Shown: piece after piece, positions 24,616-33,769 of the stretch
Layout: each line of letters begins with the position of its first letter
How positions within the stretch are numbered: the first letter of the stretch is position 1
Assembly: GCF_008039615.1 (NCBI RefSeq)
Contig: NZ_VDUZ01000055.1
Location: forward strand, 1 to 57,451
Source: Vineibacter terrae
Lineage (GTDB): Bacteria; Pseudomonadota; Alphaproteobacteria; Reyranellales; Reyranellaceae
Direction of reading: 5' to 3'
DNA length: 57,451 nt
Translations under genes and position numbers: made by a program
Notes under the pieces: model-generated
Databases searched by the model: none
The model's input: only the letters and a program-made list of their open reading frames with translations
What the model was told of the DNA's origin: nothing

Positions 24616-26481
24616 TCAACGGCGGCGTAGCCAGCGCTTGCTGGCTTCGTCGCCCTGGATCCGCTCGATCGCGGCGGCGCGCCGGTCGAGCGTGGCCTCG
24701 ATGTCGGCGGCCAGCCGGCGTTCGCTGGCCGCGGCATAGGCATCGGCGGCGGCGAGGACCATTTTGCCGCGCGCCGTCGGCCGCGTTGCCGGCACGATGC
24801 CGTCCAGCGTGATCTCGCGGTCCGGTATGGCCATGCGGCCGGTGCCGGGCGCGCGGTCATAGGGCAGCTGCCGCAAGGCATGATCCACCAGCTCGATGAC
24901 GTCGCCGAAACGCCGGCCGTACCAATTCCATTGGTCCTCGGTGAGCTCGAGGTCGAAGTACTCGACCGGCACGTTGCTATCGATGTGCAGGACGGCCGGA
25001 CGCAGCTCGTCGGGCGCCCGGCCGGAATCGTAGACCGAGATCGGAATCGCGAAGATCCATCTCATGCCGGGCCACAGGAGCTGGCGGCGATGCCGGTTCT
25101 CGTCGCCGTCCAGCCAATGATGGCCGCCGTCCGGCTGCACCGCGAACACGCGCGCGATCTGCGACACATACACGTCGCCGGCCTGCGAGCCGGTGATCGG
25201 CAGCAGCAGGTCGTTGTCGGCGTAGCCGTCCATGCCGTAGCCGTGGTGGATGCGCAGCGAATCGAGGCTCCCGGCTTCCTGGAAGGCGATGTTCACGCGG
25301 ATGATGCGCTCGTGCAGCGGCAGCGGGCAGTCGCCGACGCGCGGGCTGTGGGCCAGCAGCGTGTGCACGCCGTCATGGATGTCCTTGCATGCCTGGCGAT
25401 AGTGACGCGGCAGGTCGACCAGCCGGAAGTCGAGCTCGGCCTCGGTGAAGGCCTGGGCGTTGCGGATGGCGCGCGCGACGTGTGGACGAGAGAGGTCGAA
25501 GTCCAGCAGCCCGACCGCGGTCTGCAGCGCGATGCCTTGCAGATGGGCGGTTGCGCGCCGCTCCAGCACCGTGGCGCCGAACAGCGTCGAGCGCGCGATG
25601 CCGGCCAGCAGCGAGGGCACACCGTTGCCGCCCGGCGCTTCGCCGATGCTGCGCGGATCGGCGATCTCGAAGGCGATGGTCGCGGTGTCGGGAAACAGCT
25701 GCCGCTCCTCGTCGAATGTCCAGGCCGGCAGGTTGCTGACCAGTGCCCCGTCGACATGCCGCTGCCCGTCGATGCGCCGCGGCTTGAACACCAGGGGCAC
25801 CGCCATCGACGCCGTCACCGCATCGGCGATGGCCATGTCGGGCGTCGTCTTGTCGGAGAAGAGCCGCAGGGTGCCGCGATCGACGTTCGTGGCCACGATG
25901 CGCAGCGGCCGCCCGCGCTGCCGCAGGTCGCGAAACGTTGCCGACCGCTGCGGCCCATCCATCAGTCCCAGCCGCAGGCGCAGCGCCTCGTCGAGCTTGT
26001 TGCGCAGGCGGTCGAGTGACGCCAGGCCGGAGAGCAGCCTGTGCAGCGCCAGCAGCAGCAGCACGATCTCGATCAGGAAAGCCGCGATGCCGCAGGTCAG
26101 GCAGGTGTGCGCCCAGTAGCCGGCGGCGGCGAAGCCGATCACGACCAGTCCGGCGATGACGATGGCCGCCCACCGCCCCATCGCCGCCAGCGGCCGGATC
26201 ACCAGCGTGAGCGCGATCAGGTCCCGCCGCCGGAACAGGTCGCGCGCACCCCACAGCCCGACGCTGCGCAGGACTGGACTGACGCCCGTCGTCTGGCCCT
26301 CGACGCTGAACAACTCCTCGGACCGGTAGCCGGCCGCCACCAGCGCCGCGATCATGGCGCCGGCGGACGTGCCCGCCACACCCCTGATCCTGACACCCTT
26401 GCGTTCCAGCGCCTTCAGCGCGCCGATATGCGCGATGCATTTGGCGCCGCCACCCTCGAAGATCAGGAACACGTCCTTCAT
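24616..26481 (-). CDS. Patatin-like phospholipase
   Basis: This is a serine lipid acyl hydrolase of 621 residues. The patatin domain begins at the N-terminus with the oxyanion GGGAK (10-14) and nucleophile GTSAG (Ser39), and ends with the catalytic HVDGALVSN (Asp near 244). Between them are two hydrophobic segments (WAAIVIAGLVVIGFAAAGYW and IAAFLIEIVLLLLAL), so the enzyme is probably membrane-associated, with an insertion relative to small patatins. The C-terminal 250 residues are unassigned. Substrate may be phospholipid or neutral lipid. Its start is 219 bases from the divergent beta-oxidation operon. Confidence 0.9.
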   Translation of the reverse strand: MKDVFLIFEGGGAKCIAHIGALKALERKGVRIRGVAGTSAGAMIAALVAAGYRSEELFSVEGQTTGVSPVLRSVGLWGARDLFRRRDLIALTLVIRPLAAMGRWAAIVIAGLVVIGFAAAGYWAHTCLTCGIAAFLIEIVLLLLALHRLLSGLASLDRLRNKLDEALRLRLGLMDGPQRSATFRDLRQRGRPLRIVATNVDRGTLRLFSDKTTPDMAIADAVTASMAVPLVFKPRRIDGQRHVDGALVSNLPAWTFDEERQLFPDTATIAFEIADPRSIGEAPGGNGVPSLLAGIARSTLFGATVLERRATAHLQGIALQTAVGLLDFDLSRPHVARAIRNAQAFTEAELDFRLVDLPRHYRQACKDIHDGVHTLLAHSPRVGDCPLPLHERIIRVNIAFQEAGSLDSLRIHHGYGMDGYADNDLLLPITGSQAGDVYVSQIARVFAVQPDGGHHWLDGDENRHRRQLLWPGMRWIFAIPISVYDSGRAPDELRPAVLHIDSNVPVEYFDLELTEDQWNWYGRRFGDVIELVDHALRQLPYDRAPGTGRMAIPDREITLDGIVPATRPTARGKMVLAAADAYAAASERRLAADIEATLDRRAAAIERIQGDEASKRWLRRR

Positions 26482-26558
26482 GACGGCGCCAGCGTACGGG
26501 CAGGCCGGGGCGACCGCAAAACCTTGTCGAAGCCGCCAGGGACCAGGGCGCTGGATGG

Positions 26559-26587
26559 TTGACGTTAACGTAAACGTAAACTAAGGT
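26559..26587 (+). promoter_or_regulatory. Promoter with LiuR/MerR-like operator for the beta-oxidation operon
   Basis: TTGACG (26559-26564), a 17-base spacer and TAAGGT (26582-26587) form a candidate promoter. The spacer is filled by TTGACGTTAACGTAAA (26559-26574), a dyad with ten perfectly symmetric central bases, and a further ACGTAAAC. This resembles the operators of LiuR-type MerR regulators that control acyl-CoA and branched-chain amino acid breakdown, which bind between -35 and -10. It is 114 bases upstream of the GTG at 26701. Regulator identity is inferred. Confidence 0.5.
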
Positions 26588-26700
26588 TCGATGCATCGAT
26601 GTCACGGGCTGGACGCAGGCGGCGTGGCGGACCATGGTGACTTGGAGCACGGCGACATGCCGCCGTATCGTCGAACCAATAGATTTGGGAGCGAAGCAAG

Positions 26701-27840
26701 GTGACCGCCCTGGCGAGCCTGTACACGCCGGAACACACGATGTTCCGGGACACCTGTCGTCGATTCTTTGAAAAGGAGGTGAAGCCGTACCACGCCCAGT
26801 GGGAGGAAGAGGGCATCGTGCCCAAGGCGCTGTGGCGCAAGGCCGGCGAGCAGGGGCTGCTGTGCATGGACGTCGCCGAGGAAGACGGCGGCGCCGGGGC
26901 CGACTGGCTGCACAACGTCATCCTGATCGAGGAGCAGGGCAGGGTGCTGGCCACCGGGCCGGGCTTCTCGCTGCACAACGACATCACGTCGCCCTACATC
27001 CGGCACTACGCCACCGAGGCGCAGAAGCAGCGCTGGCTGCCGAAGATGATCAGCGGTGAGATGATCACGGCCATCGCCATGACCGAGCCCGGCACCGGCT
27101 CGGACCTCCAGTCGGTGCGAACCTCGGCGCGCAAGGACGGTGATGAATACGTCATCAACGGCGCCAAGACGTTCATCACCAACGGCCAGAACGCCGACCT
27201 GATCATCGTCGTCTGCAAGACCGACCCCGGCGCCGGCGCCAAGGGCACGTCGCTGATCTGCGTCGAGGGCAACCGGGCGGGCTTCAAGCGCGGCCGCAAC
27301 CTCGAGAAGGTCGGCCTGAAGGCCCAGGACACCTCGGAGCTGTTCTTCGACAACGTGCGTGTGCCGGCCGAGAACCTGCTCGGCGGCGAAGGCATGGGCT
27401 TCATCCAGCTCATGCAGCAGCTGCCGCAGGAGCGTCTGGTGATCGCGGTCCAGGCGATCGCGGCGATCGAGGCGGCGCTGGAGCACACCATCGCCTACGT
27501 CAAGGAGCGCAAGGCCTTCGGCAAGCCGATCATCGATTTCCAGAACACGCGCTTCAAGCTGGCCGAGCTGAAGACCAAGGCGACGGTGGCGCGCGTGTTC
27601 GTCGACGAGTGCGTCGCCAAGCACCTGCGCAAGGAGCTCGACGTCGCCGGCGCGGCGATGGCCAAGTACTGGACCACCGACCTGCAATGCGAGGTCGTCG
27701 ACGAATGCCTGCAGCTGCACGGCGGCTACGGCTACATGTGGGAATACCCGATCGCGCGGCTCTACGCCGACAGCCGGGTGCAGAAGATCTATGGCGGCAC
27801 CAACGAGATCATGAAGGAGCTCATCGGCCGCACCTTGTGA
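26701..27840 (+). CDS. Acyl-CoA dehydrogenase
   Basis: This FAD enzyme catalyses the first step of beta-oxidation, making the 2,3-double bond of acyl-CoA. Its 379 residues have the family's three domains: the FAD/substrate signature IAMTEPGTGSDLQS near 125, the helix QERLVIAVQAIAAIEAAL, and the C-terminal YGGTNEIMKELI with the catalytic-base Glu near 369. Electrons would go to ETF. The start is GTG at 26701 with GGGAGC upstream. It is the first gene of a probable operon with thiolase (90 bases on) and the FadB-type gene. Chain length is not predictable, though the overall form resembles long-chain bacterial enzymes. Confidence 0.93.
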   Translation: MTALASLYTPEHTMFRDTCRRFFEKEVKPYHAQWEEEGIVPKALWRKAGEQGLLCMDVAEEDGGAGADWLHNVILIEEQGRVLATGPGFSLHNDITSPYIRHYATEAQKQRWLPKMISGEMITAIAMTEPGTGSDLQSVRTSARKDGDEYVINGAKTFITNGQNADLIIVVCKTDPGAGAKGTSLICVEGNRAGFKRGRNLEKVGLKAQDTSELFFDNVRVPAENLLGGEGMGFIQLMQQLPQERLVIAVQAIAAIEAALEHTIAYVKERKAFGKPIIDFQNTRFKLAELKTKATVARVFVDECVAKHLRKELDVAGAAMAKYWTTDLQCEVVDECLQLHGGYGYMWEYPIARLYADSRVQKIYGGTNEIMKELIGRTL

Positions 27841-27930
27841 TTTGCAGCGCGCCGGGCAGGCGCGCTTTGCTTGGCAACAGCATCGGCGGGCCGGCGGGGC
27901 CCGCATCGGGAAGAAAGAAGGAGCGAGCAC

Positions 27931-29142
27931 ATGACCGAAGCCTTCATCTATGACGCCGTGCGCACGCCGCGCGGCAAGGGTCGCAAGGACGGATCGCTGC
28001 ACGAGGTGACGCCGACCCGCCTGGTTGTCACGGCCCTGCAGGCGCTGCGCGACCGCAACAAGCTCGACACCGGCCTGGTCGACGACGTCGTGCTGGGCTG
28101 CGTCATGCCCGTCGGCGAGCAGGGATCCAACATCGCCCGCACCGCCGCGGTGATGGCAGGCTTCGCCGAGACCGTGGCCGGCGTGCAGGTCAACCGCTTC
28201 TGCGCCTCGGGCCTGGAGGCCACCAACATGGCGGCCGCGCAGGTGATGTCGGGCCAGTCGCAGGCCGTGATCGGCGGCGGCGTGGAGTCGATGTCGCGCG
28301 TGCCGATGGGCTCGGATGGCGGCTCGTGGCCGGTCGATCCGGCCGTGGCGATCCCGATGTACTTCGTGCCGCAGGGCATCTCGGCCGACCTGGTCGCCAC
28401 CAAGTACGGCTTCAGCCGTGACGATGTGGACGCCTATGCCGTGGAGTCGCAGAAGCGCGCCAAGGCGGCCTGGGACAAGGGCTACTTCAAGAAGTCCGTG
28501 GTGCCGGTCAGGGACCAGAACGGCGTCGAGATCCTCAATCACGACGAGTTCATGCGGCCGCAGACCACCATGCAGTCGCTGGCATCGCTGGAACCGTCCT
28601 TCAAGATGCACGGCGAGGTGATGCCGGGCTTCGACGCGGTGGCGATGCAGCGCTATCCCGAGGTCGAGAAGATCATCCACGTCCATCACGCCGGCAACTC
28701 GTCGGGGATCGTCGATGGCGCCTCGGCGATCCTGCTGGGCAGCAAGGAGTTCGGCGAGAAGGCCGGCCTGAAGCCGCGCGCCCGCATCCGTGCCTTCGCA
28801 TCCATCGGCTCGGAGCCCACCATCATGCTGACCGGCCCGGCGCCGGCTACCGAGAAGGCGCTGAAGCGCGCCGGGATGTCGACCAAGGACATCGACCTGT
28901 ACGAGCTCAACGAGGCGTTCGCGGCCGTCGTGCTGCGCTACATGCAGAAGCTCGGCATTGCGCATGACAAGATGAACGTGAACGGCGGCGCCATCGCCAT
29001 GGGGCATCCGCTGGGCGCCACTGGCGGCATGATCCTGGGCACCCTGCTCGACGAGATGGAGCGCCGCGGCCTGGGCACGGGCCTGGCCACGCTGTGCATC
29101 GGCGCCGGCATGGGCACCGCCACCATCATCGAGCGGGTTTGA
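27931..29142 (+). CDS. Acetyl-CoA C-acyltransferase (thiolase)
   Basis: This thiolase cleaves 3-ketoacyl-CoA with CoA, the last beta-oxidation step, and has 403 residues. It has the nucleophile Cys91 in [10 protein letters not shown], the motif GGGVESMSR, the catalytic His in [18 protein letters not shown] and the second catalytic Cys near 390 in CIGAGMG. GAAGGAGCG precedes the ATG at 27931; the frame is open to 27871 but without support. It lies between acyl-CoA dehydrogenase and a FadB-type gene, so degradative FadA function is favoured over biosynthetic acetoacetyl-CoA formation. Confidence 0.94.
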   Translation: MTEAFIYDAVRTPRGKGRKDGSLHEVTPTRLVVTALQALRDRNKLDTGLVDDVVLGCVMPVGEQGSNIARTAAVMAGFAETVAGVQVNRFCASGLEATNMAAAQVMSGQSQAVIGGGVESMSRVPMGSDGGSWPVDPAVAIPMYFVPQGISADLVATKYGFSRDDVDAYAVESQKRAKAAWDKGYFKKSVVPVRDQNGVEILNHDEFMRPQTTMQSLASLEPSFKMHGEVMPGFDAVAMQRYPEVEKIIHVHHAGNSSGIVDGASAILLGSKEFGEKAGLKPRARIRAFASIGSEPTIMLTGPAPATEKALKRAGMSTKDIDLYELNEAFAAVVLRYMQKLGIAHDKMNVNGGAIAMGHPLGATGGMILGTLLDEMERRGLGTGLATLCIGAGMGTATIIERV

Positions 29143-29147
29143 TTTTT

Positions 29148-29276
29148 CCCTCCCCCCAACGAAGTTGGGGGAGGTGGCCGAAGGCCGGAGGGGGAGCTGA
29201 CGTGGTGGCTCTTGTTGCGAGACCTCGTCGGGTCCCCTCCGGCCCTTCGGGCCACCTCCCCACTGCGTGGGGAGGT
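29148..29276. repeat. Palindromic repeat, CCTCCCC family, copy 1
   Basis: Two outward-facing hairpin units (about 29148-29192 and 29233-29276) are mirror images: each has a CCTCCCC...GGGGAGG stem and a second GGCC-rich stem. It fills the 151-base gap between thiolase and the FadB-type gene, and its right end supplies the GGAGG just before the latter. A related element is at 57192-57337. It may protect or attenuate the operon mRNA. Confidence 0.75.
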
Positions 29277-29293
29277 AAACGGAGGCTATTCAC

Positions 29294-31531
29294 ATGATCA
29301 ACTACAGCGTCGATTCTGACGGCATCGCGACCATCACCTGGGACATGCCCGGGCGGTCCATGAACGTGCTCAACGAAGCCTCGATGACGGCGTTCACCGA
29401 CGCCATGCAGAAGGCGATCAAGGACACGGCGGTCAAGGGCGTGATCCTGGCGTCGGGCAAGGCCGACTTCATCGCCGGTGCCGATCTCGACATGCTGCTC
29501 AATGTCGACACGTCGGATGCGTCGGCGCTGATGACCCAGTTCGGCCAGCTGCAGAAGATGTTCCGCGCCATGGAGACCGGCGGCAAGCCGTGGGTCGCCG
29601 CCATCAACGGCACGGCGCTGGGCGGCGGGCTCGAGATCTGCCTCGCCTGCCACCACCGCATCGCAGCCGACAACCCGAAGGCCAAGATCGGCCAGCCCGA
29701 GGTGAAGCTCGGCCTGCTGCCCGGCGGCGGCGGTACCCAGCGTATCCCGCGCCTGATCGGCGTGATGAATTCGGCGCCGGTCCTGCTCGAGGGCAAGGAG
29801 CTCAAGGTGCAGGAGGCCAAGGGGCTGGGCCTGATCCATGAGGTGGTGCCGGCCGGCGAGCTGCTGGCGCGCGCCAAGGCCTGGCTGATGGCGCCGGGCA
29901 CAGAGAAGGTGGCGCCGACCTGGACCAAGGGCCTGCAGCTCGATGCCCGCGCGGTGCAGCCCTGGGACCGTCCCGGCTTCAAGGTGCCGGGCTTCCCGGG
30001 CGGCCAGGTGTGGAGCCCGGTGGGCGTGCAGACCTTCATCGGCGGCAATGCCATGATCGCGGGCAAGACCAACGGCGTCTATCCGGCGCCCAAGGCGATC
30101 ATGTCGTGTGTCTACGAAGGCCTGAACGTGCCGTTCGACACCGGGCTCAGGATCGAGACGCGCTACTTCGTCTCGCTGCTGCTGGATCCGGTGGCCAAGA
30201 GCATGATCCGCACGCTGTTCTTCGGGCTGCAGGATGCCAACAAGCTGGTGCGCCGCCCGCAGGGCGTGCCCAAGCAGGCCTACACCAGGATCGGCGTGCT
30301 GGGCGCCGGACTGATGGGCGCCGGCATCGCCAACGTCTCGGCCCGCGCCGGTCTGGAGGTGGTGCTGCTCGACCGTGACCAGGCATCGGCCGACAAGGGC
30401 CGGGCGCATTGCCAGGCCGATATCGAGAAGGACGCCGGCCGTGGCCGCCTGACCAAGGAGCAGGCGGCCGAGATCGTGGGCCGCATCAAGGCGACGGCGG
30501 ACTACGCCGACCTCAAGGGCTGCCAGCTGGTGATCGAAGCGGTGTTCGAGAACCGCGAGGTCAAGGCCGAGGCGACGAAGAAGGCCGAGGCGGTGCTGGC
30601 CGCCGACGCGATCTTCGCGTCCAACACCTCGACCTTGCCGATCACGGGCCTGGCCGAGGCCAGCGTCCGGCCGGCCAGCTTCATCGGCCTGCATTTCTTC
30701 TCGCCGGTCGAGAAGATGCCGCTGGTCGAGATCATCGTCGGCGCCAAGACCTCGCAGGAGACGCTCGCACGCTCGCTCGACTTCGTGCAGAAGATCCGCA
30801 AGACCCCGATCGTGGTCAACGACAGCCGCGGCTTCTTCACGTCGCGCGTCTGCGGCGCCTATATCAGCGAAGGCCAGCGCATGCTCAAGGAGGGCATCCC
30901 GGCGGCGATGATCGAGAACTGCGGGCGGCTGGCCGGCATGCCGGTGGGGCCGCTGGCGCTCAACGACGAGGTCGCCATCGACCTTTCCTACAAGATCATG
31001 GACCAGACGCGGCGTGATGCCGAGGCGGCCGGCCAGAAGTTTGAGGCCAGCGGCACCGAGGACATCCTGGAGCTGATGGTCAAGAAGCTGGAGCGCTTCG
31101 GCCGCAAGAACGGCAAGGGCTTCTACGAGTATCCCGCCGACGGCAAGAAGCGGCTGTGGCCGGGCCTCAAGGAGCACTTCCAGGAGCGCGAGGAGCTGGC
31201 GCACGGCGAGGGGCCGGACAAGATGGCCGTCGTCGACGAGGTCAAGCGGCGGCTGCTCTACGTGCAGGCGGTCGACACCGCCCGTTGCCTGGAAGCCAAT
31301 GTGCTCACCGACCCGCGCGACGGCGATGTCGGCTCGATCATGGGGCTGGGCTTCGCGCCGCAGACCGGCGGCGCGATCAGCCTGATCGACCAGGTCGGGG
31401 TGAAGCAGTTCGTCGCCGAATGCGATGCGCTGGCGCAGAAGTACGGCCAGCAGTTCGCCGTGCCCAAGCTGCTGCGCGACATGGCCGCCAAGGGCCAGAG
31501 CTTCTACGGCAAGCAGGCCAAGGCGGCGTGA
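29294..31531 (+). CDS. FadB-type bifunctional enoyl-CoA hydratase / 3-hydroxyacyl-CoA dehydrogenase
   Basis: This multifunctional alpha subunit of beta-oxidation has 745 residues. An N-terminal crotonase domain (to about 190) has IAGADLDM and NGTALGGGLEICLA; a Rossmann domain near 335 has GVLGAGLMGAGIA; the dehydrogenase active region reads LHFFSPVEKMPLVEII; two C-terminal helical domains follow. With the thiolase it would form the trifunctional complex. GGAGG precedes the ATG, ending a palindromic repeat. It is the last operon gene and is followed by a strong terminator at 31557. Confidence 0.94.
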   Translation: MINYSVDSDGIATITWDMPGRSMNVLNEASMTAFTDAMQKAIKDTAVKGVILASGKADFIAGADLDMLLNVDTSDASALMTQFGQLQKMFRAMETGGKPWVAAINGTALGGGLEICLACHHRIAADNPKAKIGQPEVKLGLLPGGGGTQRIPRLIGVMNSAPVLLEGKELKVQEAKGLGLIHEVVPAGELLARAKAWLMAPGTEKVAPTWTKGLQLDARAVQPWDRPGFKVPGFPGGQVWSPVGVQTFIGGNAMIAGKTNGVYPAPKAIMSCVYEGLNVPFDTGLRIETRYFVSLLLDPVAKSMIRTLFFGLQDANKLVRRPQGVPKQAYTRIGVLGAGLMGAGIANVSARAGLEVVLLDRDQASADKGRAHCQADIEKDAGRGRLTKEQAAEIVGRIKATADYADLKGCQLVIEAVFENREVKAEATKKAEAVLAADAIFASNTSTLPITGLAEASVRPASFIGLHFFSPVEKMPLVEIIVGAKTSQETLARSLDFVQKIRKTPIVVNDSRGFFTSRVCGAYISEGQRMLKEGIPAAMIENCGRLAGMPVGPLALNDEVAIDLSYKIMDQTRRDAEAAGQKFEASGTEDILELMVKKLERFGRKNGKGFYEYPADGKKRLWPGLKEHFQEREELAHGEGPDKMAVVDEVKRRLLYVQAVDTARCLEANVLTDPRDGDVGSIMGLGFAPQTGGAISLIDQVGVKQFVAECDALAQKYGQQFAVPKLLRDMAAKGQSFYGKQAKAA

Positions 31532-31556
31532 GCCGTTGCAGCTGGACCGAGACGGG

Positions 31557-31585
31557 AAGGGCGGCCGCGCGGCCGCCCTTTCTTT
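31557..31585 (+). terminator. Rho-independent terminator of the beta-oxidation operon
   Basis: A perfect 24-base palindrome (31557-31580, AAGGGCGGCCGC and its complement) is followed by TCTTTT. It lies 26 bases after the FadB-type stop and also 28 bases beyond the convergent MFS stop. Confidence 0.85.
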
Positions 31586-31612
31586 TGCGGTGAAGCGTTG
31601 ACGCTAGTCGCT

Positions 31613-32845
31613 TCATCGATCGGCCCTCGGCTCGGGCTGGAACGCTGCGACGATGGCGGCGGCGGCCAGGATGCCTACCGAGAGCCATAGCCCGATGCGC
31701 ACGCCGCCCGGACCGTCGGACAGCACGCCGCTGAGCACAGGGCCGATGCACTGGCCGATGCCGAAAGCGATGGTGAGCGCCGCGATCGCCGCGGTCCAGG
31801 CATGCGGCCGCGCTGCCCGGCGCGCGAACGATGTCACGGCCGTCACCACCGCCAGGAACGAGCCGCCGAACAGGACCGCCGATGCATAGGCGCCGGCCGG
31901 CGTCGGCCACAGCAGGGGCAGGGCCGCGCCCACGGCCAGCACGCTGGTGGTGACGGTGGTGCCCCAGCCGCCTTTCAGCCGGCCCAGGACGGAGCCCCAG
32001 GCGAACGCGGCGATGATCGATGCCAGGCCCAGCACCGCCCAGAACAGCGTGACGCCGCTGCTGGAGAAGCCCCGGTCGTGGCGCAGGAAGGCGATGATGA
32101 AGGTGATGTAGGCGATGTAGCCGGCGCCGAACAAGGTATAGGCCACCAGCTGGCACGCCATGAGCCGCAATGACCAGCCACCGCGCGCGCCATCGGCTGC
32201 GGTCGGCGGCACGGGGGTACGGCCCAGCACCAGCCACCCATAGAGGCTGGCTACCAGCCCCAGCCCGCCCAGGGCCAGCCAGCCGCCGCGCCAGCCGATG
32301 GCGTCCAGCAGCGGCGGCACGGCCAGCGCCGACGCGATGATGCCGATACCGGAGCCTGCGACATACACCCCCAGCAGAGTTGGCGCGCGAGCCGGTGATC
32401 CGCCGGCCGCTGCCGCCGTGGCCAGCGTTGCCCCGAGCACGAAGGCCAGCGCGCCGGTGAAGCCCGCGAGCAGTCGCAGCCACAGCAGCAGCGTGAACAC
32501 CGTCGTCAGTCCGCAGAGGACGAGGGCCGCATCGGTGATCAGCAATCCCAGGGCGAACGTGCGCTTCTCGCCCAGCCACCGGCCGATGGGGGACGCCACG
32601 AGGGCGCCCGCGAGATAGCCTGCCGCGTTGGCTGCGTTCATCGCGCCGGCGTCGGTGAAGCTCCAATCCAGGGCGGTGCGCATGGGCGGCAGCAGCAGCG
32701 CATAGGCGAACCGCGCCAGCCCCAGGGTGACGAGAGGCCCCATGGCCAGCCCGACCACGACCCAGAACGGCGTCAGGGCGGCTGCAGGCTGCAGCCGCGA
32801 TGGGGGTGATGCGCTGGCGTCCAAGTCGCGGCTCCGGGCGGGCAC
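31613..32845 (-). CDS. MFS transporter, YbfB/YjiJ family
   Basis: This twelve-span major facilitator has 410 residues. The start FWVVVGLAMGPLVTLGLARF and the segment RFAYALLLPPMRTALDW are characteristic of the YbfB/YjiJ branch (PF06779), whose substrates are largely unknown. Loop 2-3 carries ASPIGRWLGEKRTFALG. The start codon is a GTG at 32845, chosen as the longest sensible frame; no clear ribosome site is visible. It is divergent from the MhpD-like hydratase gene 114 bases away and convergent with the beta-oxidation operon. Confidence 0.85.
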   Translation of the reverse strand: MPARSRDLDASASPPSRLQPAAALTPFWVVVGLAMGPLVTLGLARFAYALLLPPMRTALDWSFTDAGAMNAANAAGYLAGALVASPIGRWLGEKRTFALGLLITDAALVLCGLTTVFTLLLWLRLLAGFTGALAFVLGATLATAAAAGGSPARAPTLLGVYVAGSGIGIIASALAVPPLLDAIGWRGGWLALGGLGLVASLYGWLVLGRTPVPPTAADGARGGWSLRLMACQLVAYTLFGAGYIAYITFIIAFLRHDRGFSSSGVTLFWAVLGLASIIAAFAWGSVLGRLKGGWGTTVTTSVLAVGAALPLLWPTPAGAYASAVLFGGSFLAVVTAVTSFARRAARPHAWTAAIAALTIAFGIGQCIGPVLSGVLSDGPGGVRIGLWLSVGILAAAAIVAAFQPEPRADR

Positions 32846-32959
32846 GAAGGGCTGCCATATGGCGTCGGCAACACCCGGTCATGCAAGCGTGCTGGTGCGA
32901 GCAGGGGTGACGGCGCAGACGATGCGTGTTAGTCGCAGCCGACAATGGAGGATGGCCCG

Positions 32960-33757
32960 ATGACGACAGATGCCGATATCGCCGCGCTCGCCGAGAAGAT
33001 CGCAGCCACACGGCAGAGCAAGACCACGATCGATTTCCTGCCCGGCGCGTTGGCCGACGGCACCGAGGCCGATGCCTACAAGCTGCAGTTCGCGGTGCAT
33101 GCGCGCCTGAGCGCGTCGGGTAGCGACCGCATCGCCGGCTGGAAGGTGGCCGCAACCCTGCCAGCGCAGTACCAGCCGATCGGCCTTTCCGGTCCGGCCT
33201 TCGCAGGCGTCTATCAGTCCGGCATCAAGCCGTCGGGCGCTGTCTTCCCCAAGGGGGCGCTGCGCAAGTACGGCGTCGAATGCGAGGTGGTGGCGCGCAT
33301 CGGGCGCGACGTGGCTGCCGGTGGCGCGCCGTACGACCGCGAGTCGATCAAGCCGTTCATCGACGCGCTGTTCTGCGGCATGGAGGTGGTCGAGAACCGC
33401 TTCGCCGACATAGCCAAGGCCGACGGCAAGTGCCGCATTGCCGACGAATTCCTCCAAGCCGCCTGTATCATGGGGCCGCCGATCGCCGATTGGCAGTCGC
33501 TCGATCTTGCCGCCATCCAGGGCCGTTCACTGCATGACGGCAAGGAGCTGGCCAGCGGGCCGGGCGCCAACGTGATGGGCCATCCGCTCGCCTCGCTGGC
33601 CTGGCTGGCCAACCAGCTGATTGCCCACGGCAAGACATTGCGTGCCGGTGACGTGGTGCTGACCGGCTCGACGCACCCGCCGCAGTTCCTCCCTGGCCCG
33701 GGCGTGGCGGTGGCCGAGTTCATCGGCATCGGCGAGACGCGCGTGACATTTGAATAG
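32960..33757 (+). CDS. 2-keto-4-pentenoate hydratase-like protein (MhpD/FAH superfamily)
   Basis: This 265-residue protein has the fumarylacetoacetate hydrolase fold in the form used by MhpD-type hydratases of aromatic meta-cleavage. It shows the N-terminal helical part, IAGWKVAAT, GVECEVVARIGRDV with metal-binding acidic residues, and EVVENRFAD. I start at the ATG at 32960, eight bases after GGAGG; an ATG at 32945 overlaps that site. No other meta-cleavage genes are adjacent, so the substrate may be another 2-keto acid. Glutathione peroxidase follows in 12 bases. Confidence 0.85.
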   Translation: MTTDADIAALAEKIAATRQSKTTIDFLPGALADGTEADAYKLQFAVHARLSASGSDRIAGWKVAATLPAQYQPIGLSGPAFAGVYQSGIKPSGAVFPKGALRKYGVECEVVARIGRDVAAGGAPYDRESIKPFIDALFCGMEVVENRFADIAKADGKCRIADEFLQAACIMGPPIADWQSLDLAAIQGRSLHDGKELASGPGANVMGHPLASLAWLANQLIAHGKTLRAGDVVLTGSTHPPQFLPGPGVAVAEFIGIGETRVTFE

Positions 33758-33769
33758 GAGGAGGCCGCG

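Noticed and set aside
26562-26583. Repeated Val-Asn codons readable through the operator region on both strands
   Set aside because: They arise from the repeated ACGTTA/ACGTAA operator sequence, not from a coding repeat.
26602-29007. A long minus-strand open frame of about 800 codons opposite acyl-CoA dehydrogenase and thiolase
   Set aside because: It is histidine/arginine/leucine-rich with no family motif and mirrors two well-supported genes; such frames arise from GC-rich codon bias.
29126-31204. Minus-strand open frame of about 690 codons opposite the FadB-type gene
   Set aside because: Shadow of a strongly conserved plus-strand enzyme; no recognisable domain.
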